DNA from: an uncultured bacterium | GTDB taxonomy: Bacteria; Planctomycetota; UBA8108 | Assembly (NCBI GenBank): GCA_913050545.1 | Contig: CAJWZY010000164.1 | Location: forward strand, 1 to 5,539 | DNA length: 5,539 bases | Direction of reading: 5' to 3' | Shown here: in pieces, positions 5,380-5,539 of the stretch | Position numbering within the stretch: position 1 is the first letter of the stretch | Layout: every line of letters begins with the position of its first letter | Notes under the pieces: generated by a model | What the model was told of the DNA's origin: nothing | Databases searched by the model: none | What the model saw: only the letters and a program-made list of their open reading frames with translations | Made by a program: the position numbers and the translations under genes

Positions 5380-5539
5380 ATGAAAGATGCAGCCCGGAGA
5401 ATTCTCGAGGCCGCCGGCGACAGCGGCGGGGTGACCGTGATGACGGGCGCCGGCATCAGTGCTGAGAGCGGCATCCGCACCTTTCGCGACGGTGGTGGGC
5501 TGTGGGAGGAGCATTCCATCGAGGAGGTGGCGACCCCGG
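5380..5539 (+). CDS. Sir2-family NAD-dependent protein deacylase, CobB-like (3' partial)
   Basis: The first 53 residues of a sirtuin; the gene runs off the window end. The NAD-binding Rossmann start is clear: TGAGISAESGIRTFRD (about 22-37) followed by GLWEEHSIEEVATP (40-53), very close to the same region of bacterial CobB. Sirtuins remove acetyl or other acyl groups from lysines while consuming NAD and releasing nicotinamide and O-acyl-ADP-ribose. The catalytic His, the zinc-binding cysteines and the Tyr/Arg that mark desuccinylase activity lie beyond the window, so subclass is unproven. The frame is open back to the upstream hydrolase stop, but ATG 5380 is the only ATG/GTG/TTG there; GGGAGG (5359-5364) lies 15 nt upstream, farther than usual. 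Likely cotranscribed with the hydrolase. Confidence 0.9.
   Translation, partial: MKDAARRILEAAGDSGGVTVMTGAGISAESGIRTFRDGGGLWEEHSIEEVATP

Noticed and set aside
4873..5514. 213-codon minus-strand open frame opposite the hydrolase and sirtuin genes
   Set aside because: It runs antisense to two clearly conserved enzymes, and its translation shows no recognisable motif.

Overview
This is a GC-rich, gene-dense chromosomal stretch from a bacterium. It is most likely a Gammaproteobacterium: the sirtuin start closely resembles enterobacterial CobB, and the YkgJ-type and SprT/DUF2786-type proteins are of kinds I associate with that class. This placement is inference. I see no rRNA, tRNA, CRISPR array, insertion sequence, phage gene or sign of recent transfer. 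Base composition looks even throughout, judged by eye.

Layout, left to right. (1) 3-1253 (+) is the C-terminal two thirds of a divergent Nramp-family metal transporter; its N-terminus lies outside the window. (2) 1274-2422 (-) is a SprT-like zinc metallopeptidase fused to a DUF2786-type region, convergent with the transporter across a 20-bp gap. (3) 2423-2585 is a divergent intergenic region with a nearly symmetric -10 sequence that could serve both flanking genes. (4) 2586-2879 (+) is a 97-aa protein of unknown function. (5) 2812-3378 (-) is a single-pass, proline-rich membrane protein whose C-terminal codons overlap the end of gene 4 by 68 bp on the opposite strand. (6) 3379-3567 is a second divergent intergenic region with a 25-bp imperfect dyad. 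(7) 3568-4125 (+) is a YkgJ-like cysteine-cluster protein with a strong ribosome binding site. (8) 4136-4255 (-) is a 39-aa, extremely basic protein with a good sigma70-like promoter. (9) 4474-5325 (+) is a carbon-nitrogen hydrolase (nitrilase superfamily) with an intact Glu-Lys-Cys triad. (10) 5380 to the window end (+) is the first 53 residues of a Sir2/CobB-type NAD-dependent protein deacylase.

The strands alternate gene by gene, so most genes are probably transcribed singly. The one likely operon is hydrolase plus sirtuin (same strand, 54-bp gap). There is no clear shared pathway and I found no evidence of a new multi-gene system. The points most worth a second look are the tiny basic protein, the altered metal-site motif and large extra loop of the Nramp homologue, and the SprT-DUF2786 fusion.
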